Under the pieces are notes generated by a model. That model was not told the DNA's origin. It worked only from the letters and a program-made list of their open reading frames with translations, and made no database searches. Positions 1 through 10,058 of a DNA stretch of 56,218 nucleotides are shown here, piece by piece. The stretch is from the NCBI GenBank assembly GCA_010279815.1, contig QEOQ01000043.1, forward strand, positions 174,559 through 230,776. The letters run 5' to 3'. The stretch comes from Brachionus plicatilis. Its lineage: Eukaryota; Rotifera; Eurotatoria; Ploima; Brachionidae. The translations under genes and the position numbers were made by a program. The stretch's first letter is position 1; each line of letters opens with the position of its first letter.

Positions 1-440
1 CCATCAAAACCCATTGCCGATTGATCTTTAGCTTTGTTGATAGCTTCTTTTAGCTCGGATAGCGTAATTTCAACAAATTTAATACTCTGTTTCTTATTAA
101 AATAATCATTGACAAATTTATGAACTTCTCTATCAGAACTAACATTTATTAAGTCATTATTCAAACTAAATGTATCTTTAAGAATTTCACCAAAGCAGTT
201 TCCTATATCGATTTCTGAGTCAAAAATGCTATTTTTATACTCAAGTTTATTAATTTTGTAATATGATTTTGATTTTCTAAATTTGTTTATCTTATTCCAA
301 AACGGTTTACTAGATTTTGGGTTTTTCCCAATTTTATTAATGAAATTTGACCAAATTTTTGGTCAACGGATGTTTTTAGTGTTTTGCATGAATCGTTATA
401 TGTATGGACATCTCATAAAAATGATGTTAAAATCGAATAT
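1..440 (-). mobile_element. 5'-truncated non-LTR retrotransposon (LINE) ORF2 fragment, running off the window edge
   Basis: Reading the minus strand from about 440 to 1 gives a long open frame without a Met start. It contains a LINE-type linker motif (SSKPFWNKINKFRKSK, about 250-310) and then the start of the reverse-transcriptase domain (ELKEAINKAKDQSAMGFDG, about 1-60). That order, a PFW motif about 100 residues before the AI..K..A.G.DG motif, is typical of jockey/CR1-like ORF2. The catalytic RT core would lie outside the window. The frame seems to begin inside the tail of the KDZ-associated gene, so this looks like a 5'-truncated insertion. The same PFW motif occurs in the LINE broken by the hAT element near 16.4 kb, which suggests one family. 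Confidence 0.72.
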
Positions 441-2000
441 CGTAACTGTTTTTTGGTTGCCCAGAAAGGAGATTTATCGGAATAATCTACCAAATACATA
501 ACTTGATTAGATTTGCTAAGAAAACTATCATATATATTTAAATTTTCTTTGGAAAGTTTTCTTCTACTTGGCTTGATTTGACTTTAACTACATTCAAATA
601 TTGTACTTCCGTACTTGAATTTAACTAGCGGATCAATATGTTGATGATCTTCACAAAAATAGCTTTTTCTTTTAGGTGAATTTGGACATCTAATATCAAT
701 ATCACCTAATATAATCATTGATTAGAATTTATTAACAATTAAAATTTAAATTTGCTACCGAATTCTAAGTTTTTCATTTTCACTAAAGGAAACATACATT
801 TTAATCGATTAATCTTATAATTTCCATCTATACTAATTACTTGGGAGCAATTTTGATACTGACAAGCATTTCTATCAATTGGTCCACCCCAAATATTACC
901 AAATAAGGAGAATACTGATCTATTGAACTCTTTTAAATTTAAATCCAATTGATTTATAAAAAATGCATCAATGTCACTTAAGTTTTCTAATTCTTTTTTT
1001 GATTTCAATAAATTATAATAAAGATAGCATTTGGTTATTCTTTTTTCTTGTAAGAAGATAAAATCTTTATTGTTAGATTTTGACATTGTGAAAAAAAAAA
1101 ATATAGGAATTTGTAAAAGATTTAAATGTAGAATGCTTAAATAAAATATCCGAAGTCAAACTAAGCAAAATTTTTTCATCAAAAATAATTTCATTCGATA
1201 AAGAATAATAATTTGATTTCAGAATATCGGAGTAAAAAGTTCGTTTACCGCATTTATCATTGTAAAAATTTAAATAGTATTTTTTGCAGCATCTCAGACA
1301 AATTTTTATTTTATAGTTGACATTGCTAGCTCCAAAATCAAAGCTATATAAGACTACATCAAAATAATTTAAATACATCCAATTTCTGGATGGGACAAAA
1401 TAGGCAATATTTTAGAACTACTGAAATATTGTTTAATTTAAATCTGTCTATCACGATATCTAACTCGTTTATATTTTCGAAAAAATTTAATAGATAGATT
1501 TGAGGACCAAATTTAACCTTTTTTAAATAACTTTCGATGCTTGTTTTTAAAAAATTCTTGCCTGTGAAAGATTGAATAAATTATTATAATTTTATTTATA
1601 TCCAATAAAAAAAAAGTATTAAGAAAATAAAAATCCGGACGATTTACATTGAATTCACTCAAGATGTTAGATAGAATTCGATGGAACACTAAAAGATCAT
1701 CAATGCAACTAAATGGTTCAAAAAATGTATCCATAATCGATATTTTAATAAAGAAAATATAATCTAAAAAAAATTTGTTAAAATTTTCATCGCTTTTTGA
1801 TTCCGTTAATTTTAATATTAATTTGGATTTTTTTTTGGTCTTTGTATCAATATTGGAATCTTGATTTGAATTATCTTCAGTTTTTTTTTTTTTACTTTTT
1901 TTGAATTATTTTCCAAAAAATTTTGAAAGAGATTGATATCTGCTCTTTTTAAAGGGGTTTTTGTGTTGCAGCTTAGATCTGAATTTTCTTTTGTTTGATC
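430..2000 (-). pseudogene. KDZ-transposase-associated Cys-rich (CxC/chromo-like) protein, frameshifted
   Basis: Several overlapping minus-strand frames read in order as one protein. They give a Lys/Ser-rich N-terminal part (about 1990-1735), a block at 1734-1513, and a first Cys pair (KYCLFC, about 1415). Then come the core at 1378-1073 (ICLRCCKKYY), a block at 1086-739 with C-x3-C and ISIDGNYK followed by a Cys, and a zinc-ligand-like CPNSPKRKSYFCEDH at about 640-685. A chromo-like tail (MYLVDYSDKSPFW) follows at about 500. This C..C / DGN.K / C..P..C..H order is what I know from Cys-rich proteins that accompany Kyakuja-Dileera-Zisupton transposases. At least three frame changes are needed, one of them at an 11-nt A run (1090-1100). 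A decayed copy is therefore likelier than an intact gene. The N-terminal exons may lie upstream at 4.4-5.0 kb. Confidence 0.55.
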
Positions 2001-2585
2001 CTTTTATAAAAGAATCTTTTTTAAAATTAATCTTAAAGAAATGCATGCAAAAGAAGTTTTTTAAATTTATTTGAAAATTTTTAATTCTCTAAAAGTCTAA
2101 TTCAGTTTGAATTAGACTTTCTATTCAAATCACAAGAACCGACTTCATATTATTTTATAAATTGAAAAGAGATTAAAATAAAGGTTATTTAATTAAAATC
2201 TTAAAATTCTATTGAAAGTCAATTAGATTTAACTATAAAATAAAAATTTCTTTGTTTCCTTTTTCAGAATTTGATTTTATTTGATCCTGCACCATTATGT
2301 ACTTTATCAATATTTTTTTTTATTTTCCATGTTCCTATGTTCTTTTCAGTTTTTTTTAATCATTTTTAAAAAACTAAACGGGGTCCGGGGCCGAGCCCTG
2401 GTTTAGGGATTAGGGTATATTGAAGATTAGAAAAGTTTTAGTTAAAATTCAAATTAATTATTTAACAAATAATAAATGGAAATCTTTATTTAATTATTTA
2501 AAAGTCCAGAAAGTTCAAGACATGAATCAGGGTCATACGATTCTAAAATTAAGACAATGTACAAACAGTATAGGGAGGATATTTA
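2001..2585. other. AT-rich spacer with a GC-rich dispersed motif
   Basis: No convincing coding signal is present. A GC-rich patch at about 2381-2415 (GGGGTCCGGGGCCGAGCCC, then TTTAGGGATTAGGG) stands out. It is repeated in inverse orientation near 43.35 kb, so it is a dispersed repeat rather than a local accident. Confidence 0.5.
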
Positions 2586-4071
2586 CAGTACTGCTACGAA
2601 AAACTGTTTTTACGTGAAATTACGTGAAATTACGTAATTTTACGTAATTTCCGGTAATTTCACGTAAAATTACGTAAAATTACCAAAGTAAAAAAAAGTA
2701 ATTTTACCGGATTTTACGTAATTTTACGTAAAATTACCGGAAATTACGTAATTTTTCGTAAAAAGTAAAATTCCAAAAAATACTACTTTTTTTGAGAATT
2801 TTGGCATTTTTTGACTTTTTTGAAATTTTTTGGTCCTGAATGCGGAAAAAAAAAAATTACTTTTTTTCACGTAATTTTACGTGAAATTTTATTTAATAGT
2901 GGTAAATTTTTGTAATGTTTAGTAAAAAAAAGTAAAAAAAAGTAAAATTTTTAAATCTTTGAAAAAATTTTTGCGGAAATTTTATTTTTTTTTATTTTTA
3001 TCATTTTTAAAGCTGTCACCAGCTTTTTTCCATGATTTTTTGAAATTTGAATTTTTTGGCACCAGCTTCAACAAATCTTCTTTAATAAAAAAAATTTAAA
3101 ATTAAAGCTTATTTTTTTTCATTAAAATATTTACCTTTTATTTCCTCCATTTCATTATGAATTTTTTTTTCATAAAACCCTAGAGTCTGACCTTTGTCAT
3201 TTACAAATCTCTTCATTATTTAACTTCTGAGACGATTTGTAAATGGCTTATTATTGACTTAATTTTTTTTTTAGATTCTTTAAAAATAATATATTTTAAA
3301 CTTAAATATAAGAATACTTATGGTTTTAATAGCTTCGCTATCACTGGAACTACTATAAGTTCTTTCGGCCTTTCTTTTGGTTCCTGGTGAAAAGAATGAA
3401 CTGTCAGTTTCACCCCCCAATAATTAATTTTTTAATGGCTTCATTTTCGCTATTAAGTTTCGAAACATTTGTTTTTAGCTTATTAATTCATTCATTGTAA
3501 ATAAATTTTGTTCTAAAGATGCACGGTTTGATGACTTTATCTCATTCAAGAGCTTATATTAGTCAATATTAAATTATATTTTTCCTTTACGCGAGAAACG
3601 TCGAACAAAACGTCAAAAAATACGTGATTGTTTTCATGAGCATTTACACCATAAAAAACATTTTTGTTTTTGCATTTTTGTTTATTGTTTATAATTAGCT
3701 TTTTTAAAATTTTACTTTTTTTTACTTTTTTTTACTAAAAATTACAAAAATTTACCACTATTAAATAAAATTTCACGTAAAATTACGTGAAAAAAAGTAA
3801 TTTTTTTTTTTCCGCATTCAGGACCAAAAAATTTCAAAAAAGTCAAAAAATGCCAAAATTCTCAAAAAAAGTAGTATTTTTTGGAATTTTACTTTTTACG
3901 AAAAATTACGTAATTTCCGGTAATTTTACGTAAAATTACGTAAAATCCGGTAAAATTACTTTTTTTTACTTTGGTAATTTTACGTAATTTTACGTGAAAT
4001 TACCGGAAATTACGTAAAATTACGTAATTTCACGTAATTTCACGTAAAAACAGTTTTTCGTAGCAGTACTG
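2586..4071. mobile_element. Long-inverted-repeat DNA element (Tc1/mariner-like termini, TA duplication)
   Basis: The outer termini are exact inverses: CAGTACTGCTACGAAAAACTG at the left and its complement at the right, each preceded or followed by TA. The arms extend about 370 bp (2586-2955 and 3702-4071) and are nearly identical. They include the phrase around TGAATGCGGAAAA and, near the tips, runs of interleaved TTACGTAA/TTTCCGGTAA motifs that are themselves palindromic. CAGT termini with a TA duplication are usual for Tc1/mariner MITEs. The flanking TATTTA also matches on both sides, but only because the target sequence is symmetric. The central 750 bp holds a decayed minus-strand coding remnant (separate entry) and a 12-bp stem at 3199-3245. 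No transposase is present. Confidence 0.85.
3295..3570 (-). pseudogene. Decayed coding remnant inside the long-inverted-repeat element
   Basis: Between the arms, the minus strand reads a polar, partly open frame. It has a helical stretch (LLNEIKSSNRASLEQN, about 3500-3560), then after a stop or frame change GGETDSSFFSPGTKRKAER and TYSSSSDSEAIK (about 3320-3420). Composition is clearly coding-like (charged, Ser/Asp-rich, with a basic patch) against AT-rich surroundings. I do not recognise a family. It resembles a linker and coiled-coil segment more than an enzyme. It could be part of the element's original gene or captured host sequence. Confidence 0.4.
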
Positions 4072-4399
4072 TATTTATTAAATTTTCATTGTATTTCTTA
4101 AAACTTATTGATCATTACTAATTTTAGTTTAAGTTAATTTAGTTAAAATGTTTAAGTTATAAGTGTTTATATATTAGAGAAGAATTACTATAGCTGCAGA
4201 TACATTAGTCAAAATTTCAAAGTAAAGTCATGGCATTTTTTATTTGTTTTTTTTTTCAAATTAATTGATTTTTTAAAAGTAATTTAAAAAAAATAAAAAA
4301 CTTATTTTTCAGTCCTAAAAAAATTAATGTTTTGTAAATTAAATGCATATCTTTCTTTTAGTTATTGTTATGATTTGATTATTAGGTTTTTTTTTTAAT

Positions 4400-5215
4400 T
4401 AATAAATTTCTTTAACAAATTTTGGTAAAAACACTTGGTTCTATTTTACGATGTTTAAATTTCACTTCATTTACTAAGTTGTAAATTTTAATTTAATTAT
4501 ATTATTAATTTTAATATTTACTAGAAAATCCTTTATATTTTTATTGCTTGAATCCATTTCAACATTTTGAGCTAAATTGGTGATTATATTTGTCTTTTGT
4601 GGAGTTGAAAATAAAATATTTTGTCTATGTTCATTAGCTTTAATTTCATTCTTATCAACAAAACTTATCTCATTGATAAGCTCTTTTGAGATTTCATGTT
4701 CAAAGTTTCCTATTTAATAGTAAATAAAATTAAATATTCAAAAGATATATTTTTAAAATCATTACTATTTGAATTACTCTCTTTTTGAGTCTTCTTGAAA
4801 TTCTTCTGGGATATCAACTGTATCATCAAATTGTTTCTCTGTATTTTTCTTATTCTTTAAATATCTAAAAGGGTCATCAAAAGACATTTTTCCTTTAAAA
4901 AAATTATTTCAAAAATTCCGAAAATTAATTCAAAAACTTTTAGGCGTCGATAAGTCATTTTCATTGGACATATTGTTTTTTTTGGTCTAGATGCTCGCTT
5001 TGTTTAATCCTTTTTAATTTATAGATTTTGATAGGAAAAAATTTGAATATTAACAAAATCATACTTTGAAAATCATTATTACTTGAATTACTTTCTTTTT
5101 GAGTTCAGAAGTCTATAAATTCTTCTTGGATATCAACTGTTTCATCAAATTGTTTCTCTATATTTTTATTATTATTTAAAGATATTAATGAGTCATTAAA
5201 AGTCGCTTTGTACAC
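4400..5215 (-). pseudogene. Unrecognised small gene with a duplicated exon, degenerate
   Basis: A plausible minus-strand gene starts at ATG 4969-4971 (MSNENDLSTPK). It crosses a short intron (donor at 4937, acceptor at 4893) and continues in phase into KMSFDDPFRYLKNKKNTEK (4892 downward). A diverged second copy of this exon lies upstream at about 5062-5208 (FNDSLISLNNNKNIEKQFD); the two share the run QFDDTVDI/QFDETVDI followed by EEF. A further open block at about 4690-4500 reads NFEHEISKELINEISF and on. The phase does not close between the last two blocks and the upstream copy has a stop, so this is decayed or has a missing mini-exon. It may be the 5' part of the KDZ-associated gene downstream, split by the 1.49-kb element. 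No function is assigned. Confidence 0.4.
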
Positions 5216-6480
5216 TCTTTATAGAATTTAAAGATTTTGAGTTGAAAAAAATCGATTTAATTAATTTACTAGAAATATAATCCGCAGGGCTTATTCCAAT
5301 TTTGTGCAAGATTCGATATTGCTTGATTATTTTTATTTAGCTCATGTTTATTTTTCTTTGTAAAATACTTATTTGGCTTTGAAAAATTAATATTTTTTAT
5401 TTATGAAGATTAAAAAATGAAAAAAATAATTAAAATATTTTGAATTATTTTAGGCACATTTATAATATTAATAATATAAAAAATTCATTAAAATTTACTT
5501 TTTTTAAAATTCCATTTAACTTTTCGTCAGTCAAAGTGCGAAAACACAAATTTTCAATTCAATCGCTACGGTACAAATGTCGTCTTTTTTATAAGTTTTA
5601 GACAAACTTTGATTCAGATCGTTAATTTTGAAAGTAAGAGACTCATCCGTTGGAAAAATTAAAATTTTTTTTGATAATTCATTAAATTTACTATTATTTT
5701 TTTTAATGTTCTCAGGCAAAATTATTTTTTTCTCCATCCTATCCATTATTTGAAATAAATCAAGGGTATGATCGATATTTTCATATTCGGCAAAGCATAA
5801 TTCATTTTTATATAAATAATTAACCAAATTACCAGCTTTTTTTAGACTATCTTCACTTATAATATTGAATTTATTATTTTGCTTAGTTAACGATATAATA
5901 GCCGATTCCAGTCTTGGATTTATCTTCTGGATATTTAAATTCAATTGTTTTATGCTTTCAATTTTTTTAAAATTGAGTAAGATTTTTTGATAATATGTAT
6001 AAACATCGCAATTTTAATATTTGTGAAGCAGATTTTCCACACATTGCGCTTTGAATCAAAACTCATTTTAAAAAATTAAATTTTATAATAAGCCTACGCC
6101 ATAAATAGATCGTAGTTATTTCTAAACTTTTCAGCGAAGATTTTAAAGAATCATATATTTTATAGAAATAATGAGTAGCTTTTTCTTCTAGAATATATTG
6201 AATAGGAATTTCATTTAGTTTGCTTATGATGTACAACAGAACTGTTAAATAATATTTTACAGGAGGTATCTTAACCATATACTCTGCCTTGAAATAAATG
6301 GGTCTTGGAGCACAAATATGGAAACGTTGAATTAATCCATCATCTCGTGAAATTTTTTCTTGTCGCACAAAATTAATATAATCACTCATGTGTGCTAATT
6401 TTTTAATTGTTAAATTAATAAAAATTCTATAATTTAAATAAATTGAATTTTCCTATAGAAAATTTTAAAATTTATAGTGC

Positions 6481-6677
6481 TGTAAAGTCTTGGAATTGGA
6501 CTTTAGGGATTTAAGCCAAGAAATAAAACGAAACAATTTAGTTAATAGTTTATTAAATGGAATCCGAAATTATAACAAGTAGTTAGTGGTTTATATAGTA
6601 GTTAGAACATGTGCTTTAGCTGCAGTTAATTCATGATTAAATCATAAGTAAGACATGTCAAGACTTGGGTCTTAACA
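6481..6677 (-). repeat. 3' LTR of the Gypsy element
   Basis: A 197-bp direct repeat of 9349-9545 with one mismatch. The adjoining internal side (6678-6690) is the complement of a polypurine tract, which fixes this copy as the 3' LTR of a minus-strand element. Confidence 0.95.
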
Positions 6678-6876
6678 TACCTTCCCCTTAATAATTAAGA
6701 GGCAATTAGCCTCTGAATCAATAATTGAACTACTATTTAACCATGGATAAAAAAATAGATAACTAATCTATAAACATTTTAAAGGCTCTTCTGGATAATT
6801 ATATCCTCCTTTACTTTAAGGTTCTTCTGATTAAACTCTCCTTAAACTAAATAAAACTAAATAAACAACTAAATAA

Positions 6877-9216
6877 TCAGCCAACTTCAATGAATTTTTT
6901 CAACACCTTATTCATTGACCTTTGGAAAGTGGCAGGGGCATTTGTCAGTCCCATTGGCGTTACTAAAAATTCAAACAGACCCCATTCGCAAGTAAAAGAT
7001 GTTAAATGTAGACTCCATTCGCTCATCAAAATTTGAAAATAACCTGTATACAAATCAATCTTTGTGTACCATCTTGATTTTGCTAGCACGGCGTATAAGT
7101 TTTGACTATTTGGAATTGGATGTGCGTCTTTTGTTGTACGGCGATTCAGCAGACGATAGTCAATTGTTACACGGATAGATCCATCTGGTTTCGAGACGAG
7201 CATGAGTGGTGAAGCCCACGGTGATTCACTTGGTTGTATTAAATTGGCTTCAAGCATTTCGTCCAACATTTGTTTAAATTCATCGCGCTTGCTATGTGGT
7301 ATTCTTCTCATTTTTTGTCTAATTGGAGGTAGTGAAAGGTCAGTGAGTTTGATAACGTGTTCAAAGCATGATGATGGTTTGAGCTCACTTAGCGATGGAG
7401 CAGCGATACTTTGGATTATATCATTAGTTCTATCGATGTAGTGGTTTAAGTCGAGTTTTGTCAAGGACTTGATAAATTGTGTGTTGATGTGGGCATTTTT
7501 GGAAAAATATTTTGGGACTTGATACAGCTTGTGATTCATTTGTCCAATTACGTCCCTAACTTGATCAATTGGTTGTTTAAAGAACGGAAATTGAGGGATC
7601 AAATCCATGCCGAGCAGACAATCAACAACTAAATTCTTGACAACAATCAAAAACGTAAAAATGGCATACTCGCCAATTTTTATTTGAGAGTATGTTTGAC
7701 CCACTATATCTAAACCACCACCACCAGCGCTTGCTATAACATTCTTAATTGGTTCTAATGTTAAAGCTTTTTTAAATGAAATGTAGACATTTTCACTTAT
7801 AACTGTGACGTCAGCACCTGTATCAATTGTATACGTGACTTGTTGTTCATTGATCAAGCACTCGCCTTGAAGTGATCCATGTTGGTTGGAATTTTCTCTT
7901 GTATTCTGGCTTATTAGAATAGTGTCTGTAATGTTGTACCATTTCATATGATCAGTGACTACTAACTTTGAATGGTGAGTTTGCAGTTGGTTCGTATCCT
8001 CTAAACTATCTTGAGATTGATTCTCATAGATAATGAGTAACTTGGGCTGAAACACAGGTTGACTTGAGATGCGTTTATTGTACATAAACTGTCTTCGTCT
8101 GTTCGCCTCTTTACTTGAACTATTCGAACCTTCGTCCGAATTGAAGTAGTGGTTGAAACAAGCCTTGATTGTCGTCTTTTGTTCAGTTTTACGCTCACGT
8201 TGCTGTTTATGACAATCTTTGTTCAAATGCTTGTGATGAGTGCATATTGTGCACCAATCGTTTTGATTTGGACTTGCTTCAATTTGTTTCTTTGAATTGC
8301 TTGGTTCCATGTGAGCGTCCTTGGCTATGTTTGGATACCTTTTAATTTCGTCCAGAGGATTACATCTTCTAAAAGCTTCTTCTAACTCGTAGGCCTTTTG
8401 AAGAGCGTCTTTCAGCGTGTTACAAGTAGGTGGTTTACACAATTCCTGCTTGATTTTGATGTCGTGTATTCCACTGATAAATCTGTCAACAACTATTCGT
8501 TCTAGGGCGGTGTATGCTTGTTCCGGATGGGCCGCTTCAGCTAAAAACTCTAGTTCGCTCAGATAGTTGTATATGTTTTCGTTAGGTAGTTGTTTGCGCG
8601 CAGCAAACTCAATTAATGGATCTTGATACTGATTGTCCTTACCGTACAATTTACGTAAGGTGTCTTTGATATCATCGTATGATGCGTGTGGATTGTGGTT
8701 CAGAATACGTTGCTCTAACTTCGCAAGACACTTGTCTTCGATCAGAGTGAGGAGGGCTCTAGTTTTATCGTTGAGTCTGATTGCGTATCTTTCAAAATGT
8801 TTAATCCACTGATTAAAATTTTTCTCCTCAGTAAATCTTGTTGGTGTGTATGATGGAATGTTTATTACTGGTAAGGGATAATGTGGTTTTGTTCCTGTAA
8901 GCCATTTAATCGGAGAGTAGATCAACGTGAGCCAGAAATTGTGTGAACTCCTTTTCAACCATTTTACAAATATCCACAAAACCGCTAACATCACCATTAT
9001 GCCTATAACCGCGGTCCACTTGAGAATACTTAATTTGAACTTTAGTTGTTCGAATAACTTTTCCAAAAGCATCGATATCAACTTTGATGTCGTAAACTCC
9101 ATTGCCGTCGCATTATTTTTTAATGAATCCATGTTTGGTTTCTGCGAATCTTTTTGTCTTTGATCACTTTTCCCTGAGTTGGTTTTTTGACCTAGGAAAC
9201 TACTAAACACGTTCAA
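6877..9216 (-). CDS. Gag-protease-partial reverse transcriptase polyprotein (Gypsy), 779 aa
   Basis: A single open frame. Residues about 64-87 form a hydrophobic, membrane-spanning-like segment, unusual at the N-terminus of Gag. A capsid-like helical region covers about 125-300. A CX2CX4HX4C zinc knuckle sits at 322-335 (CTICTHHKHLNKDC). The aspartic protease active site is DTG at 465-467 (YTIDTGADVTVIS), with LLGMDLI further on. Reverse transcriptase begins near residue 640 with SPWASPLMLVSKPDGS, the first catalytic Asp in KIDLYTGYFQI, and MGLTNAPATFQ. The ORF ends soon after, before the YxDD box, so polymerase is incomplete and RNase H and integrase are missing. No internal stops are present, consistent with young age. 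The protein could still build particles and be served by a complete relative. Confidence 0.93.
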   Translation of the reverse strand: MNVFSSFLGQKTNSGKSDQRQKDSQKPNMDSLKNNATAMEFTTSKLISMLLEKLFEQLKFKLSILKWTAVIGIMVMLAVLWIFVKWLKRSSHNFWLTLIYSPIKWLTGTKPHYPLPVINIPSYTPTRFTEEKNFNQWIKHFERYAIRLNDKTRALLTLIEDKCLAKLEQRILNHNPHASYDDIKDTLRKLYGKDNQYQDPLIEFAARKQLPNENIYNYLSELEFLAEAAHPEQAYTALERIVVDRFISGIHDIKIKQELCKPPTCNTLKDALQKAYELEEAFRRCNPLDEIKRYPNIAKDAHMEPSNSKKQIEASPNQNDWCTICTHHKHLNKDCHKQQRERKTEQKTTIKACFNHYFNSDEGSNSSSKEANRRRQFMYNKRISSQPVFQPKLLIIYENQSQDSLEDTNQLQTHHSKLVVTDHMKWYNITDTILISQNTRENSNQHGSLQGECLINEQQVTYTIDTGADVTVISENVYISFKKALTLEPIKNVIASAGGGGLDIVGQTYSQIKIGEYAIFTFLIVVKNLVVDCLLGMDLIPQFPFFKQPIDQVRDVIGQMNHKLYQVPKYFSKNAHINTQFIKSLTKLDLNHYIDRTNDIIQSIAAPSLSELKPSSCFEHVIKLTDLSLPPIRQKMRRIPHSKRDEFKQMLDEMLEANLIQPSESPWASPLMLVSKPDGSIRVTIDYRLLNRRTTKDAHPIPNSQNLYAVLAKSRWYTKIDLYTGYFQILMSEWSLHLTSFTCEWGLFEFLVTPMGLTNAPATFQRSMNKVLKKFIEVG

Positions 9217-9348
9217 GAAATACTACTTAAAGCGTGGTTGATTATTGTTTTAATCATCTTTACAATCTTGTAGTTTTTGCACGTGAATTCTTTTATTTAC
9301 TTGATTTTACTAATGTATATAGTAAAATCCCGACCTTTGGGCACCAAA

Positions 9349-9545
9349 TGTAAAGTCTTGAAATTGGACTTTAGGGATTTAAGCCAAGAAATAAAACGAA
9401 ACAATTTAGTTAATAGTTTATTAAATGGAATCCGAAATTATAACAAGTAGTTAGTGGTTTATATAGTAGTTAGAACATGTGCTTTAGCTGCAGTTAATTC
9501 ATGATTAAATCATAAGTAAGACATGTCAAGACTTGGGTCTTAACA
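9349..9545 (-). repeat. 5' LTR of the Gypsy element
   Basis: Near-identical partner of 6481-6677. The promoter and transcription start would lie here for the minus-strand transcript. The primer-binding-site candidate lies at 9331-9348. Confidence 0.95.
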
Positions 9546-10058
9546 GTGCACAAAATTTGGAAAAAATAAATCTTTGGTTTGAAAGATGATGGGTTCTTTA
9601 GGTATATAGGTATTATTTTCCGATTTATGTATTATCATTAAATGCTCTTCTTAAATCTTTGGTTTAAAATATAAGTAATAAAATTTAAAAAAAAAATTAA
9701 AAATTAATATTCCCACTTCAAGTACTTTTGGGAACAAAATTCATTAATTTCCAGTTTTGTTTACTCCTTTATTTTGATTTTTTTTATTAATAATATTTTA
9801 ATATCTTATTTTCTAATATCACATTTAGTTTTTTTTTCTAAATAGATGAAAAAAATATAAAAAAAGGTGAAAATAATGTAAAAATAAAAAATAATAAGTT
9901 TTTCATACTTGCAACAGTAATTTAAAATTATTTTTTTTTTTGAAAAATCATTTTTTATTTTGAATTTGCAGTATTTCAATGTTATTTCAACATTTGATAC
10001 ATTTTGTAATTCACACAAAAAATAAAATCATTTTAATTTTGAAAAAAAAAATATTTAC
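9546..10058. other. Intron remainder, no coding signal
   Basis: AT-rich sequence between the Gypsy element and the donor of the DUF3987-like gene. The open frame at 9806-10018 is low-complexity Phe/Lys/Ile and not supported as a gene. Confidence 0.5.

Larger units (their letters stand above)
6481..9545 (-). mobile_element. Gypsy-type LTR retrotransposon, internally deleted, recently inserted
   Basis: Two 197-bp direct LTRs (6481-6677 and 9349-9545) differ at a single visible position (GTCTTGGAA versus GTCTTGAAA). They begin TGT and end ACA, and are flanked by the 4-bp duplication GTGC (6477-6480; 9546-9549). Reading on the minus strand, a primer-binding-site candidate (TGGTGCCCAAAGGTCGGG) directly follows the 5' LTR. 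A purine tract (TAAGGGGAAGG) precedes the 3' LTR. The total is 3,065 bp, against 5 kb or more for a complete Gypsy. The single ORF stops early in reverse transcriptase, and only 199 bp separate it from the 3' LTR, so RNase H and integrase are absent. Near-identical LTRs imply recent mobilisation, presumably in trans. Confidence 0.95.

Noticed and set aside
2420..2617. 65-aa plus-strand frame
   Set aside because: Runs into the terminal repeat of the 1.49-kb element, has no motif, and its start is not ATG.
2579..4077. 6-bp TATTTA target duplication for the 1.49-kb element
   Set aside because: The match arises because the target around the TA is symmetric. A TA duplication with CAGT tips explains it more simply.
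9806..10018. 70-aa minus-strand frame
   Set aside because: Low-complexity Phe/Lys/Ile/Asn composition expected of AT-rich intron DNA.
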